Shown here: in pieces, positions 7,505-14,461 of the stretch
How the letters are laid out: the number at the start of each line of letters is the position of its first letter
Position numbering within the stretch: position 1 is the stretch's first letter
Origin: JAYWIG01 sp043789035
GTDB taxonomy: Bacteria > Pseudomonadota > Gammaproteobacteria > Burkholderiales > Burkholderiaceae_E
Length of the DNA stretch: 18,400 nucleotides
Assembly (NCBI GenBank): GCA_043789035.1
Contig: JAYWIG010000045.1
Coordinates: 1-18,400, forward strand
Direction: 5' to 3'
Position numbers and translations under genes: made by a program
The notes under the pieces: model-generated
Seen by the model: the letters and a program-made list of their open reading frames with translations, nothing else
Told to the model about the DNA's origin: nothing
The model's database searches: none

Positions 7505-8236
7505 TTGGGCCGCTACTGCTGCCATCGCTGCTGCAATTTCGTCTTGGTTACCTAGATAATAATGCTTGATTGGTTTTAAGTCGCCATCCAATTCATAAAC
7601 TAACGGTCGGGCGGTAGGAATATTCAGACTGACGATTTCGTCGTCGCCAACCTTGTCTAAGTGCTTAATTAAAGCGCGTAGTGAGTTGCCATGGGCAGCA
7701 ACTACGACGCTTTTACCCGCTTTAATGGCAGGGGCTATTGATTCGTTCCAAAACGGTACGACTCTATCGACTGTATCTTTTAAACACTCTGTGTGTGGCA
7801 ATAGCGCGGGAGGGATTTTTGCGTATCGAGGGTCACCATGGGGTAACCGTGGGTCACCTTCTGGTAAAGGGTTAGGAGCAATAGCGTAAGCGCGGCGCCA
7901 AACTAATACCTGTGCTTCGCCGTACTGAGCGGCTGTTTCGGCCTTGTTCATGCCTTGAAGTGCACCGTAATGGCGCTCATTTAAGCGCCAGTGATGAACA
8001 ACCGGTAGATACATTTGATCGAGCTCGTCGAGCACAGTCCACAAGGTGCGAATGGCACGTTTGAGCACCGATGTGTAGGCTACGTCGAAGCTAAAACCTT
8101 CTGCTTTTAAGAGCTCACCTGCTTTGCGAGCTTCTTTCATGCCATTGGCGGTAAGGTCAACGTCTGTCCATCCGGTGAAGCGGTTATCAAGGTTCCACTG
8201 GCTTTCGCCGTGACGCATTAGGACAAGTTTGTACAT
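7490..8236 (-). CDS. gpmA: 2,3-bisphosphoglycerate-dependent phosphoglycerate mutase
   Basis: This enzyme interconverts 3- and 2-phosphoglycerate in glycolysis and gluconeogenesis through a phosphohistidine. The 248 residues match the cofactor-dependent class. MRHGESQWN holds the phosphorylated H9; LNERHYGALQG carries the acid/base E87; AAHGNSLRAL carries H182. Each lies two residues earlier than its E. coli counterpart (H11, E89, H184), so the active site is complete. The C-terminal tail AAAMAAVAAQGKSK ends in a 14-base duplication. The ATG at 8236 follows acat without a clear Shine-Dalgarno box. Downstream on the same strand are ctpA and moeB; upstream and divergent is the rhodanese-grxC-secB group, so the 108 bases between must hold promoters for both directions. 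Confidence 0.96.
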   Translation of the reverse strand: MYKLVLMRHGESQWNLDNRFTGWTDVDLTANGMKEARKAGELLKAEGFSFDVAYTSVLKRAIRTLWTVLDELDQMYLPVVHHWRLNERHYGALQGMNKAETAAQYGEAQVLVWRRAYAIAPNPLPEGDPRLPHGDPRYAKIPPALLPHTECLKDTVDRVVPFWNESIAPAIKAGKSVVVAAHGNSLRALIKHLDKVGDDEIVSLNIPTARPLVYELDGDLKPIKHYYLGNQDEIAAAMAAVAAQGKSK

Positions 8237-8279
8237 ATGTAAGATTGCAGTTCTATAATGATCGGTTAGGCTTTCGCAT

Positions 8280-8304
8280 TCGCTAACTTATGTAACTTTA
8301 GCGA
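8280..8304. promoter_or_regulatory. Inverted repeat in the gpmA/rhodanese divergent promoter region
   Basis: TCGCTAA (8280-8286) and TTAGCGA (8298-8304) form a perfect 7-base inverted repeat with an 11-base spacer, midway in the 108-base gap between two divergent genes. A TATAAT-like box lies at 8254-8259 on the plus strand. The spacing, about two half-turns between arm centres, would suit a dimeric regulator. No factor can be named. Confidence 0.3.
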
Positions 8305-8344
8305 GCAAAGGTATTAGTTTAATTATTTTCGAGAGCTTTGACGC

Positions 8345-8743
8345 GTGAACTTTATCGTTGAAAACATATTTTTGATAGGCATTGCCGTTATTTCTGGCGC
8401 AATGTTGGTTTGGCCGTTAGTGAATAAAGCCACAGCCGGACCGCAATTAGATACCCTGGCGGCTACCCGTTTGATGAATGATGGTGCCGTTGTTGTCGAT
8501 GTTCGTGAAGAAGCGGAATTTTCCGCTGGTCATCTTACAAGTGCCAAACATATTCCCGTAAGTGACATCGACAAGCGAATCAGCGACATTCCTGCAGGTA
8601 AGCCAGTGTTGGTTTATTGCGCAACGGGTACGCGCTCAGGCAAGGCGGCTGCGGCATTGAAAAAGGCTGGGCGCGACCAAATATTTAATTTAAGCGGTGG
8701 CATTGCGGCATGGAAACAAGCTGGCCTTCCCGTCGTTAAGTAA
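8345..8743 (+). CDS. Membrane-anchored rhodanese-like protein (YibN type)
   Basis: The 132-residue product has an N-terminal membrane anchor (about 4-26) followed by one rhodanese domain, which carries sulfur as a persulfide on its active cysteine. VVDVREEAEFSAGHL (50-64) is the conserved entry motif and C92 in YCATGTRSG is the active-site cysteine in a six-residue loop. The start is GTG at 8345, with a gag-rich stretch upstream as a weak ribosome site. In E. coli the related gene yibN precedes grxC, secB and gpsA; the same order here supports the identity and suggests one operon. The domain is either in the cytoplasm or periplasm depending on anchor orientation; relatives are usually taken as cytoplasmic. 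The physiological sulfur acceptor is unknown. Confidence 0.88.
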   Translation: MNFIVENIFLIGIAVISGAMLVWPLVNKATAGPQLDTLAATRLMNDGAVVVDVREEAEFSAGHLTSAKHIPVSDIDKRISDIPAGKPVLVYCATGTRSGKAAAALKKAGRDQIFNLSGGIAAWKQAGLPVVK

Positions 8744-8779
8744 TACTCATAGCCTCAAATTTCTGAAAAGGCCATTTTT

Positions 8780-9040
8780 ATGAGCTCCAAAGTTGTGATG
8801 TACAGCACCAAAGTGTGCCCCTATTGTGTTCGCGCTGAGCAACTGCTTAAGCAGCGCGGTGTGACCGAAATAGATAAGATTTTGATCGACGTCGACCCAG
8901 TCAAGCGTGACGAAATGATGACACGCACCGGGCGGCGCACCGTTCCTCAGATTTACATCGGTGACACCCATGTAGGGGGCTTCGATGATTTGCATGCGCT
9001 TGACCAAAAAGGTGGTCTAGTGCCCTTACTTGCTGCTTGA
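8780..9040 (+). CDS. grxC: Glutaredoxin 3
   Basis: This small cytoplasmic thiol-disulfide oxidoreductase uses glutathione to reduce disulfides and mixed disulfides. The 86 residues are the normal size. The CPYC active site is at 13-16, TVPQIYIG (cis-proline loop) at about 54-61, and HVGGFDDLHAL provides the glutathione-binding GG and the following acidic pair. The ATG at 8780 follows aaaagg at a good distance. It lies 36 bases after the rhodanese gene and 50 bases before secB, in the conserved yibN-grxC-secB order. Confidence 0.95.
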   Translation: MSSKVVMYSTKVCPYCVRAEQLLKQRGVTEIDKILIDVDPVKRDEMMTRTGRRTVPQIYIGDTHVGGFDDLHALDQKGGLVPLLAA

Positions 9041-9090
9041 CTGCCTAGTTTAGTTCCTATTGTTTAATCTGTTTATTTATTGGAAATTTC

Positions 9091-9573
9091 ATGGCCGAAC
9101 AGCCAAATAACATCACAAACCCTGCTCCTGTTGACGCAAACGCACCGGTGTTTCAAATTCAACGTATGTATCTCAAAGATATGTCGCTCGAAGTGCCACA
9201 TGCGCCGCAGATTTTCTTAGAGCAGGGTCAGCCGCAAGTTGAGATTTCACTCGACGTTGCCAATAGCAGCTTAGCCGACGGCATTCACGAAGTCGTCGTG
9301 ACTGCAACAGTCACGACAAAGCTTGGCGAAAAAGTCATGTTCCTTGTCGAAGGTAAGCAAGCCTGTATTTTCGAGATTCGTAACTTACCGCTTGAGCAAA
9401 TGGAACTGTTGCTCAATGTCGTTTGCGCCAATATTACTTTCCCTTACTTGCGCAGCAATGTCGCCGATATTATTCAGCGTACCGGTTTCCCGCCTATTCA
9501 CTTGGCTGAAATCAATTTCGAAGCTTTGTATCAACAGCGGTTGGCAGCGCAAACGCCCGCAGTTACACACTAG
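9091..9573 (+). CDS. secB: Protein-export chaperone SecB
   Basis: SecB is a cytoplasmic tetrameric chaperone that holds preproteins unfolded and hands them to SecA. The 160 residues match the proteobacterial family: FQIQRMYLKDMSLEVPHAPQ near 22-41, an alternating beta region containing VEISLDV and VVVTATVTTKLGEKVMFLVEG, and the SecA-contacting C-terminal part with FPYLRSNVADIIQRTGFPP followed by HLAEINFEALY. The ATG has tggaa seven bases upstream. The gene lies between grxC and a secreted SH3-like protein gene that begins seven bases after the stop. Confidence 0.96.
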   Translation: MAEQPNNITNPAPVDANAPVFQIQRMYLKDMSLEVPHAPQIFLEQGQPQVEISLDVANSSLADGIHEVVVTATVTTKLGEKVMFLVEGKQACIFEIRNLPLEQMELLLNVVCANITFPYLRSNVADIIQRTGFPPIHLAEINFEALYQQRLAAQTPAVTH

Positions 9574-9580
9574 AGGTTCT

Positions 9581-10042
9581 ATGCCTAAGTTCAAATCCAT
9601 AATGAAAGTGGCGACCACAGCGATGGTTTCCATGTTTGTAGCGACTCCTTCAATGGCCACTGAGTATCGCTCAGTCAATGTTGCTGCAGCGGTTTTATGG
9701 GATGGTCCTTCGGATAAAGCCAAGAAGGTATTTGTTGCACCCCGTGGCATGCCAGTGGAAGTGATTTCAACTTTAAATACTTGGGTAAAAGTAAAAGACT
9801 TCGGCGGTGATGTTTCTTGGATGGCAGGCAATGAGTTGAGTAAAACTCGCACAGTAGTAGCCACTACACTTGCAACCGCTCGTGTTGCGGCACAAGATAC
9901 GGCCGCCTTATCTTTTCAGGCAGAGCGTGGAGTGACTTTAGAGTTGCTCGACGCTGGCCAAGCAACGGCTGGTTTTGTGCGAGTTAAGCATAAAGACGGT
10001 ACGATTGGTTTTGTTAAAACAGCCGAAGTCTGGGGCCTTTGA
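9581..10042 (+). CDS. Secreted bacterial SH3-like domain protein
   Basis: The 153-residue product starts with a clear signal peptide: MPKFKSIMK, a hydrophobic stretch, and a likely cut after PSMA at residue 25. The mature part contains two SH3-like repeats (PF06347 type): the first about 28-80 with VAAAVLWDGPSDKAKKVFVA and WVKVKDFGGDVSWM, the second about 95-150 with VARVAAQDTAALSFQAERG and GFVRVKHKDGTIGFVKTAEVWGL. Such domains often bind cell-wall or envelope ligands; no target is known. The frame stays open upstream inside secB, but the ATG at 9581 has an AGAGG box and a signal peptide directly after it. Its TGA overlaps the gpsA start as TTGA, so translation is probably coupled. Relative to the E. 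coli operon this gene is an insertion between secB and gpsA. Confidence 0.82.
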   Translation: MPKFKSIMKVATTAMVSMFVATPSMATEYRSVNVAAAVLWDGPSDKAKKVFVAPRGMPVEVISTLNTWVKVKDFGGDVSWMAGNELSKTRTVVATTLATARVAAQDTAALSFQAERGVTLELLDAGQATAGFVRVKHKDGTIGFVKTAEVWGL

Positions 10043-11043
10043 GATTAGTTGTATTTGGCGCTGGTGCTTGGGGCACTGCGCTTGCGATTCACGCGGCTGT
10101 GAAGTTTGATGTGGGCCTTTGGGCTCGCAATGAACAGGATGCAAAAACACTAGCCGCTTCTAGAGTCAATCAAAAATATTTGCCCGGCCGAGCATTTCCT
10201 GAGAGGTTAACGGTTTTCGCGTCCTTAACCGAGGCCGTTGGTTGGTCGAATGGTGACGCCTCTCCGTTATGGGTATCAGGCACAGCCATGGCTGGTTTGC
10301 GGGAAATGTCGCGATTGCTAGCTACGCTTAAAGCACCTGCCGGTTTTGTTTGGTTGTGCAAAGGAGTGGAACAAACCACCGGCCTTTTAGCGCATCAAAT
10401 TGTGAACGAGGAATGGCCAAGCTGCCCTGCCTTTGGTGCTTTGTCGGGCCCGAGTTTTGCAGATGAAGTCGCCGCCGGTTTGCCTGCCGCGTTAACAATG
10501 GCCACCGATAGCAAGGTGTTGGTCGAGCTTGCGACACAAGCGTTCCATCACACCCAAATGCGAATTTACGGCAGTGATGATTTGATCGGTGTTGAATTAG
10601 GTGGTGCGTTAAAAAACGTGATCGCTGTGGCCACCGGAGTGTGTGATGGCTTGGCGCTTGGTTTAAATGCAAGGGCCGCTTTAATTACTCGCGGCTTAGC
10701 GGAAATTTCTCGTTTAGGTGCGGCAATGGGTGCACAACCAGAAACCTTTATGGGTTTGGCGGGGCTGGGCGATTTGGTATTAACCTGCACCGGCAATTTA
10801 TCTCGAAATCGCAAAGTCGGCTTAGAGATGGCATCTGGCCAATCATTAGAGCAAGTGCTTGCAAAACTTGGTCATGTCGCCGAAGGCGTTGTGTGCGCCG
10901 ATGCCGCAGCACAGCTCGCCAAACGTCACAATGTTGATATGCCAATTCTGAATGCGGTAAATGCAGTCATTGCAGGCCATCTGGATGCACGTGCTGCAAT
11001 TGCGGCATTGGTATCGAGAAAACCGAAAGCTGAACAATCCTAG
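10039..11043 (+). CDS. gpsA: NAD(P)-dependent glycerol-3-phosphate dehydrogenase
   Basis: This cytoplasmic enzyme reduces dihydroxyacetone phosphate to sn-glycerol-3-phosphate, the backbone for phospholipids. The 334 residues include the N-terminal nucleotide motif GAGAWGTALA (7-16), WLCKGVE with K108, LSGPSFADEV (135-144), the catalytic K192 in GGALKNVIAVATG, GLGDLVLTCTG, and SRNRKVG, all in the usual order. The start is TTG at 10039, overlapping the preceding TGA by three bases; the Rossmann strand RLVVFGAG begins straight after it, which leaves no later start possible. An alternative name is GPD. The gene closes the rhodanese-grxC-secB-SH3-gpsA group. Confidence 0.95.
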   Translation: MRLVVFGAGAWGTALAIHAAVKFDVGLWARNEQDAKTLAASRVNQKYLPGRAFPERLTVFASLTEAVGWSNGDASPLWVSGTAMAGLREMSRLLATLKAPAGFVWLCKGVEQTTGLLAHQIVNEEWPSCPAFGALSGPSFADEVAAGLPAALTMATDSKVLVELATQAFHHTQMRIYGSDDLIGVELGGALKNVIAVATGVCDGLALGLNARAALITRGLAEISRLGAAMGAQPETFMGLAGLGDLVLTCTGNLSRNRKVGLEMASGQSLEQVLAKLGHVAEGVVCADAAAQLAKRHNVDMPILNAVNAVIAGHLDARAAIAALVSRKPKAEQS

Positions 11044-11044
11044 G

Positions 11045-11074
11045 TTGCAGTAAGTTGCACCCCTTTGCTATCCT
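11045..11074 (+). promoter_or_regulatory. Possible sigma-70-type promoter of the LOG-family gene
   Basis: TTGCAG (11045-11050) and TATCCT (11069-11074) are separated by 18 bases. The ATG follows six bases after the -10-like box, and no Shine-Dalgarno sequence is visible, so a transcript from here would start at or next to the ATG. Each box matches the consensus at only four of six bases. Confidence 0.3.
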
Positions 11075-11080
11075 CTAGTC

Positions 11081-11635
11081 ATGACAAAAAAATCTATCTG
11101 TGTTTTCTGTGGCGCAAAGCCTGGCAATAACTTAAAGTACGCTGCGCTTGCCAATAAATTTGGTAAAGCTTTAGCGAGTAGTGGACACCGTTTAGTTTAT
11201 GGTGGCGGTAAGGTTGGGCTCATGGGGGCAGTGGCCGCAGGTGCGCTGGCTTCAGGTGGCGATGTGCTTGGCATAATGCCGCAAGCGCTGCTTGATAGGG
11301 AACTCGGCCACACAGGCCTGACGCAGCTAGAAATTGTGAACAGCATGTCGGTGCGTAAAGATCGAATGATTGAAGCATCGGATGCGTTTATTGCTCTACC
11401 TGGCGGCTTAGGTACCCTCGATGAGCTTTTCGAAGTGATGACTTTGCGCCAGATTGGCTATCACTCAAAGCCAGTGGTTGTATTGAACCAAGACGGCTAC
11501 TTCACACCGCTTTTGGAAGCTTGCCGACAAATGTTAGCCGCAGAGTTTGTGTACCCAAGTGAGCTCGATTACTTGCTCGTCGCCGATGATGTCGAGAGCG
11601 CTATTGAAGCGCTAAACGGTGCGTTTGCCGCTTAA
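11081..11635 (+). CDS. LOG family protein (TIGR00730), cytokinin riboside monophosphate phosphoribohydrolase type
   Basis: LOG-family enzymes remove ribose-5-phosphate from nucleoside monophosphates, in plants releasing active cytokinins; in bacteria the natural substrate is often plain AMP or similar. The 184 residues show CVFCGAKPG at the first strand, GGGKVGLMG (41-49), the paired-arginine region VRKDRM (91-96) and the signature PGGLGTLDE (107-115), with E115 expected to be catalytic. It is complete and family-sized (type I, dimeric). The ATG at 11081 lacks a Shine-Dalgarno box. It stands 37 bases after gpsA, in the same direction, and converges with trmL with only eight bases between stops. 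Confidence 0.9.
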   Translation: MTKKSICVFCGAKPGNNLKYAALANKFGKALASSGHRLVYGGGKVGLMGAVAAGALASGGDVLGIMPQALLDRELGHTGLTQLEIVNSMSVRKDRMIEASDAFIALPGGLGTLDELFEVMTLRQIGYHSKPVVVLNQDGYFTPLLEACRQMLAAEFVYPSELDYLLVADDVESAIEALNGAFAA

Positions 11636-11643
11636 AATCTAGT

Positions 11644-12108
11644 TTAGCTTGCGCCGTCAAAACCGAGTTGACGCCAAGCTTCGTACACCACAATCGCCAC
11701 TGAATTCGATAGGTTCAAACTGCGGTTGTCCGGGCGCATAGGTAGACGAAGCAGGTGCTCCTTCGGGAAGCTTTCTCTTATCGCTGGCGGCAGGCCTGCT
11801 GTCTCGCTGCCAAACACTAAATAATCACCCTCGGCAAAGCTGACGTTGTAGGGGCTGGCCGTACCTTTTGTGGTCAGTGCCCAAAGCCGTTTAGGTTGTA
11901 TCTTGGTTAGGAAATCTTGCCAGTCGGCGTACAAGTTAAGCGAGGTAAATTCGTGATAATCAAGCCCAGCGCGGCGCATCTTTGCATGGTCGATTGGAAA
12001 CCCTAACGGTTCAATGAGATGCAGCATGACACCTGCATTGCCACACAAACGGATGATGTTACCGGTATTTGGCGGAATTTCTGGATGAACTAAAACAACG
12101 TTGAGCAT
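11644..12108 (-). CDS. trmL: tRNA (cytidine/uridine-34 2'-O)-methyltransferase TrmL
   Basis: TrmL methylates the 2'-O of the wobble nucleotide of certain leucine tRNAs using S-adenosylmethionine. The 154 residues form a minimal SPOUT (trefoil-knot) domain: HPEIPPNTGNIIRLC (8-22), DYHEF, LVFGSETAGLP and the C-terminal knot RLPMRPDNRSLNLSNSVAI. All these are diagnostic of TrmL (formerly YibK) rather than of the larger SpoU enzymes. The ATG at 12108 lies 28 bases downstream of the comF stop, so the two minus-strand genes are probably co-transcribed. Confidence 0.93.
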   Translation of the reverse strand: MLNVVLVHPEIPPNTGNIIRLCGNAGVMLHLIEPLGFPIDHAKMRRAGLDYHEFTSLNLYADWQDFLTKIQPKRLWALTTKGTASPYNVSFAEGDYLVFGSETAGLPPAIRESFPKEHLLRLPMRPDNRSLNLSNSVAIVVYEAWRQLGFDGAS

Positions 12109-12136
12109 GCCGGTAGTGTAACTCTGAGAGAGTAAG

Positions 12137-12868
12137 TTATTCAGTACGTGCCGCCACCATTGCCCAAACTTCGTGAATTCCGTTTCGTTTGAGCAGCGCC
12201 GCGCAGGTGTTCAGGGTTGCACCTGTGGTCATCACATCATCGACAAGGATGATATGTGGCTTGGTTGCGTTATCGAAGTTGGCTGAAAGCGCATAAGCAT
12301 TACTAAGATTCACCAAGCGCTGCGCTCTATCAAGCGTGGATTGTGATTGTTTATCCGCCGTTCTGGTAAGCCCAGTGTTTAGGCTAATTGCTGCCCTAGG
12401 CACTTGCTTTTGTAGGGCTTTGGCAATTGAAAGCGCTTGGTTAAAGCCTCTTTGACGAAAGCGAGCCGAAGAAAGTGGAATAGGCATAAGGCTAAATCGT
12501 CTGTGGTCGAGCTTTTCTTTTTCGACGATTTCTTGAAGTTGCTTGCCCATTAGGTTGCCTAATATCTGGCCAATTGATTGTTTCGATTGGAATTTCATTT
12601 CACCGATCAGTCGGTCGTAGGGCGGCTCATAGCTTGTAAGCGCAATGGTCCTGTCGATAGCCCAACCGGGTTTGTTGCAATCGCAGGCCTTTGTGAGTGC
12701 ACAACCGTGGCAACGAAGCTTTGACTGTCTTGACACTGCGAGGCTACAACGGTGGCAGATGTCTTCGCCTGGCGATTCGCAAACGCAGCAACTTCGAGGC
12801 AATACACAATCTAAGCCGCTCGTAATGGCCTTGGTAAAGTGCTGGCGAGTAAGGTTATAAAAGTTCAT
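12137..12868 (-). CDS. comF: ComF family phosphoribosyltransferase-like protein
   Basis: ComF-family proteins help bring transforming DNA to the recombination machinery in competent bacteria; the molecular role is still debated. The 243 residues have an N-terminal zinc-finger-like region with CCVCESPGEDICHRC and CHGCALTKACDC (about 27-65), then a type I phosphoribosyltransferase fold with PIPLSSARFRQRGFNQA and the PRPP loop ILVDDVMTTGATLNTC. Both parts are intact. I chose the ATG at 12868; a TTG one codon upstream is also open. No Shine-Dalgarno box is evident. The gene is divergent from a methyltransferase gene whose start is 39 bases away, an arrangement common in betaproteobacteria. Confidence 0.88.
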   Translation of the reverse strand: MNFYNLTRQHFTKAITSGLDCVLPRSCCVCESPGEDICHRCSLAVSRQSKLRCHGCALTKACDCNKPGWAIDRTIALTSYEPPYDRLIGEMKFQSKQSIGQILGNLMGKQLQEIVEKEKLDHRRFSLMPIPLSSARFRQRGFNQALSIAKALQKQVPRAAISLNTGLTRTADKQSQSTLDRAQRLVNLSNAYALSANFDNATKPHIILVDDVMTTGATLNTCAALLKRNGIHEVWAMVAARTE

Positions 12869-12893
12869 CAAAAAACGATATCAGCAAAGTGCT

Positions 12894-12899
12894 TATACT
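12894..12899 (+). promoter_or_regulatory. -10-like box close to the methyltransferase start
   Basis: TATACT (five of six consensus bases) ends eight bases before the ATG at 12908. No good -35 box lies 16-18 bases upstream, and the DNA there is A-rich. If used, it would give a leader of only one or two bases. Confidence 0.25.
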
Positions 12900-12907
12900 C
12901 ATGCGCC

Positions 12908-13837
12908 ATGCTTAATCCATCTGACCTAGACCAAAAGGCCGTTGCCCTGCGCTTTGAGCGCTTAGGCAGTGCTTTACCCGAAGGTCGATCTATCGACCGC
13001 ATTGATTTCTATCTGCGTGAAGTTGAGCGGCGCATGCTTGAGCGGTTAAGCTGGACCAAGCTCGCCCCTTCAAACATCCTCGACATTGGCTGCGGTCGAG
13101 GCAAGGGCCTTGATGCGTTGCAGCAGCTTTTTCCCAGTGCCACTGTGATTGGGGTTGATTTGGCGTTTAAGATGATGAATCCAACAACGCCCAGCTGGTC
13201 CGAAAAACCGACGGCATCAAAACTAGCGAAGCTCTTTAACCCTTTCAAAACGAAAGCGATCCCCGAAGCTAGGCCAATATTTGTACAAGCCGATAGCGGG
13301 CGCTTACCTTTTTCCGCCGAGTCTTTCGATCTTGTATGGTCAAACCTAATGTTTCATTGGTTACCCAACGCCCAAGTTTCTGCACAAGAATGGTATCGAG
13401 TGATTCGACCTAGTGGATTGCTAAGTTTTACTGCGCTCGGGGTTGATACTTTTAAAGAGCTTAGAGGTTTAGGTGTGCCGCTGATGGTGTTACCGGATAT
13501 GCATGATATTGGTGATTTGCTAGTCAAATCTGGCTTTTCTGAACCAGTGATGGACCAGCAGAAGCTTGTGCTCACTTATACAGATGCTTCCAAGTTACTT
13601 GAAGAAATCAGAAGTTTCGGGGGGCATGTGCAGCGCGGTCGGCAGAAATTCCTGAACACTGATAAGCAATGGACGAAAAGCCTTCATGCGCTAGAAGCAT
13701 TGCGAGGCCCTGACGGAAAAATCATGGTAACGACTGAAATTGTGTTTGGTCACACTTGGGCACCAACAAGAAAAAAGCTTGCCGACGGTTGGTCACCACT
13801 CGAAATGAAGCCCTATTCAAGAGCAGCATTTGAGTAG
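12908..13837 (+). CDS. Class I SAM-dependent methyltransferase, BioC-like
   Basis: The 309-residue product has a Rossmann-type methyltransferase core: motif I ILDIGCGRGKG (57-67), the acidic end of the second strand IGVDLAF (81-87), FVQADSGRLPFSAESFDLVW (about 118-137) and SNLMFHWLPN. The layout, with an N-terminal helical part beginning DQKAVALRFERLGS, resembles BioC, which methylates malonyl-ACP to start biotin synthesis. It is longer than E. coli BioC (about 250), with an insert near 90-115 and a longer C-terminus, and no bio gene is nearby, so I keep the call at BioC-like. A longer frame from 12839 exists, but the ATG at 12908 keeps the conserved N-terminus and avoids overlapping comF. 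The next gene, DUF2244, begins about 80 bases downstream. Confidence 0.8.
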   Translation: MLNPSDLDQKAVALRFERLGSALPEGRSIDRIDFYLREVERRMLERLSWTKLAPSNILDIGCGRGKGLDALQQLFPSATVIGVDLAFKMMNPTTPSWSEKPTASKLAKLFNPFKTKAIPEARPIFVQADSGRLPFSAESFDLVWSNLMFHWLPNAQVSAQEWYRVIRPSGLLSFTALGVDTFKELRGLGVPLMVLPDMHDIGDLLVKSGFSEPVMDQQKLVLTYTDASKLLEEIRSFGGHVQRGRQKFLNTDKQWTKSLHALEALRGPDGKIMVTTEIVFGHTWAPTRKKLADGWSPLEMKPYSRAAFE

Positions 13838-13864
13838 CTTTGCTCATCTATTTACAAGTCAAAT

Positions 13865-13894
13865 TTGCCGCAAACCCATGCTGCCTCCTATAAT
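13865..13894 (+). promoter_or_regulatory. Likely sigma-70 promoter ahead of DUF2244 and the cox genes
   Basis: TTGCCG (13865-13870) and a perfect TATAAT (13889-13894) are 18 bases apart. Transcription would begin near 13901, just before a small hairpin (TGCCG 13902-13906 with CGGCA 13913-13917) that ends three bases before the ATG at 13920. The -35 box matches four of six bases. Confidence 0.5.
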
Positions 13895-13919
13895 AAGGAG
13901 TTGCCGTATTTCCGGCAGC

Positions 13920-14429
13920 ATGCAGTCAGGATTGATCAAGGCACTTAAGTCCGTGAATTATCAATGGATACACGAAGCACAAGCGCACCAGCAAACATGG
14001 CTGTTCAAGCGTAATTGCGCACTGTCACCTCGGCAATTAGCCGCTTGTTTCAGCGTTTTAAGTCTTATATCGCTTGGTATCGCCGCGGGGTTTTATGCTC
14101 ACGGTGCTTGGTTTGTCTTGGTTTTTGCGTGTATAGAAGTCTGCGCCCTAGCGGCTGCATTTTTTGTGTACGCGAGGCATGCAGCCGATTATGAGCAAGT
14201 GGTATTCAGTTCAACCAAGGTAAAAGTTAGCTCCGTCAAGGGCGGGCGAATTGATACGGTCGAGCTTGAGCCGAGTTGGCTAAGAGTGGAATATTCCGGC
14301 GAGAAGCGCAGAAGTGTGGAGCTCGTTAGCGGTAAGCGTAGAGTGGCAATTGGCCGCCATGTGCCAGAGCATCGCCTGTTTGAATTAAGTCGCATGCTGC
14401 GAAAGTCAGCTGCGAGTGTCAGAGTTTAA
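13920..14429 (+). CDS. DUF2244 family membrane protein
   Basis: The 169-residue product fits DUF2244, a proteobacterial family of unknown function that commonly sits just upstream of cytochrome c oxidase genes. The family phrase WLFKRNCALSPRQL lies at about 28-41, followed by two membrane helices (about 43-60 and 66-85) and a C-terminal soluble domain with SWLRVEYSGEKRRSVELVSGKRRVAIGRHV and FELSRMLRKS. Two membrane spans and a cytoplasmic tail are likely. The start is uncertain: the frame opens at 13830 and has ATG codons at 13878 and 13920. I prefer 13920 because it follows the TATAAT promoter, yet no Shine-Dalgarno box lies in front of it, while a good AAGGAG stands 20 bases upstream. The gap to coxB is 32 bases, so it probably belongs to the cox operon. 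Confidence 0.78.
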   Translation: MQSGLIKALKSVNYQWIHEAQAHQQTWLFKRNCALSPRQLAACFSVLSLISLGIAAGFYAHGAWFVLVFACIEVCALAAAFFVYARHAADYEQVVFSSTKVKVSSVKGGRIDTVELEPSWLRVEYSGEKRRSVELVSGKRRVAIGRHVPEHRLFELSRMLRKSAASVRV

Positions 14430-14461
14430 AGTTTAAAAATATTTAGTAATAGCGTTTGTGA

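Noticed and set aside
9385..9864. 159-codon minus-strand ORF opposite secB and the SH3-like gene
   Set aside because: It lies fully over two well-supported genes, has no family motif, and its composition follows from their codon use.
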